The position numbers and the translations under genes are program-made. A stretch of 64,000 bases of DNA. Origin: Citrus sinensis. Lineage: Eukaryota; Streptophyta; Magnoliopsida; Sapindales; Rutaceae. The DNA is taken from contig NC_068560.1 in the NCBI RefSeq assembly GCF_022201045.2, positions 30,831,501-30,895,500 on the forward strand, in the 5' to 3' direction. Positions 63,682-64,000 of the stretch are shown one piece after another. Numbering within the stretch: position 1 is the first letter of the stretch; each line of letters begins with the position of its first letter. The notes beneath the pieces were generated by a model that had not been told where the DNA came from, searched no databases, and saw only the letters and a list, made by a program, of their open reading frames with translations.

Positions 63682-64000
63682 TAGGGATGGCAATTGTACC
63701 CGCAAACCCGCAAACCCGCCCAAACCCACCCGCCAAAACCCGCCCGTTGCGGGTAATTTTACCCGTTGCGGGCGGGTTTAGTATTATAAATTAAAACCCG
63801 CACATGGATGCGGGTGGGTTTGGTATTAACCTTATATCTGGTGGATACCCGCATGGATATCCACCAAACCCGCAATATTTTTTTCAAATATTTTTAATTT
63901 AATTTTAATATAAAAATGTATAAAGAAAATAATGTCATTAATTAAATTACCAAATAGCTAAAGGCTCAAAGTTGTGTATGTGTGTATATGGCCTATATCC
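63682..64000. mobile_element. Left end of a hAT-type element running off the window
   Basis: It starts TAGGGATGGCAA, the same first 12 bases as the hAT element at 39201, and is followed by repeated ACCCGC and CGGGT words (63700-63865) as in the sub-terminal region of such elements. The right end is outside the window, so size and target duplication cannot be checked. Confidence 0.6.

Overview
This is plant nuclear DNA, almost certainly from a woody rosid eudicot. The genes have many short introns in AT-rich flanks. The encoded proteins (CIPK8, mitochondrial SHMT, oligopeptide transporters, two PPR proteins, an octicosapeptide/PB1 protein) are plant-specific or plant-like, and the mobile elements are MULE, hAT and Tourist-like types common in plants. 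Citrus or a relative is my guess; nothing in the window proves it.

Layout. 1-10.4 kb is a degraded accessory region. It holds broken copies of a convergent gene pair (phosphoglycerate mutase-like and ODR4-like), interrupted by about 6 kb of decayed Mutator-like element that carries a ULP1-type protease relic. 11.4-13.1 kb and 16.4-18.9 kb hold two phosphoglycerate mutase-like genes that appear intact. The second lies tail-to-tail with the complete nine-exon ODR4-like gene (19.2-23.1 kb). A single-exon PB1 gene follows at 25.0-26.3 kb, then a decayed, unrecognised cysteine-rich membrane-protein gene at 27.4-29.0 kb. CIPK8 (31.5-35.7 kb) converges on a DYW-class PPR gene (36.1-38.8 kb). The 15-exon mitochondrial serine hydroxymethyltransferase gene is at 41.4-45.2 kb on the minus strand. 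Two tandem oligopeptide-transporter genes with the same exon plan fill 49.2-54.0 and 55.5-59.1 kb. A small stress-type protein gene (59.6-60.0 kb) and a P-class PPR gene (61.5-63.4 kb), both minus strand, close the window.

Mobile elements with readable ends: a 615-bp Mutator-type MITE with a 9-bp target duplication (29732-30346), a deleted hAT element with an 8-bp duplication and a relic of the hAT dimerisation domain (39201-40387), two probable Tourist/Harbinger-type elements (47039-48257, 54630-55251), and the left end of another hAT-type element at 63682 that runs off the window.

The genes do not form a pathway. The order of OPT, PB1, phosphoglycerate mutase-like and PPR genes recalls Arabidopsis loci around At5g644xx and At1g099xx, so this looks like a conserved eudicot neighbourhood in which the mutase/ODR4 end has been repeatedly duplicated and broken. 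I saw no tRNA, rRNA or CRISPR, and no convincing new multi-gene system. The most unusual signals are GC-AG introns in three genes, two families of short palindromic repeats, a duplicated core promoter, and the scrambled mutase/ODR4 duplications. Exon borders were deduced by hand from splice signals, reading frame and paralogue comparison.
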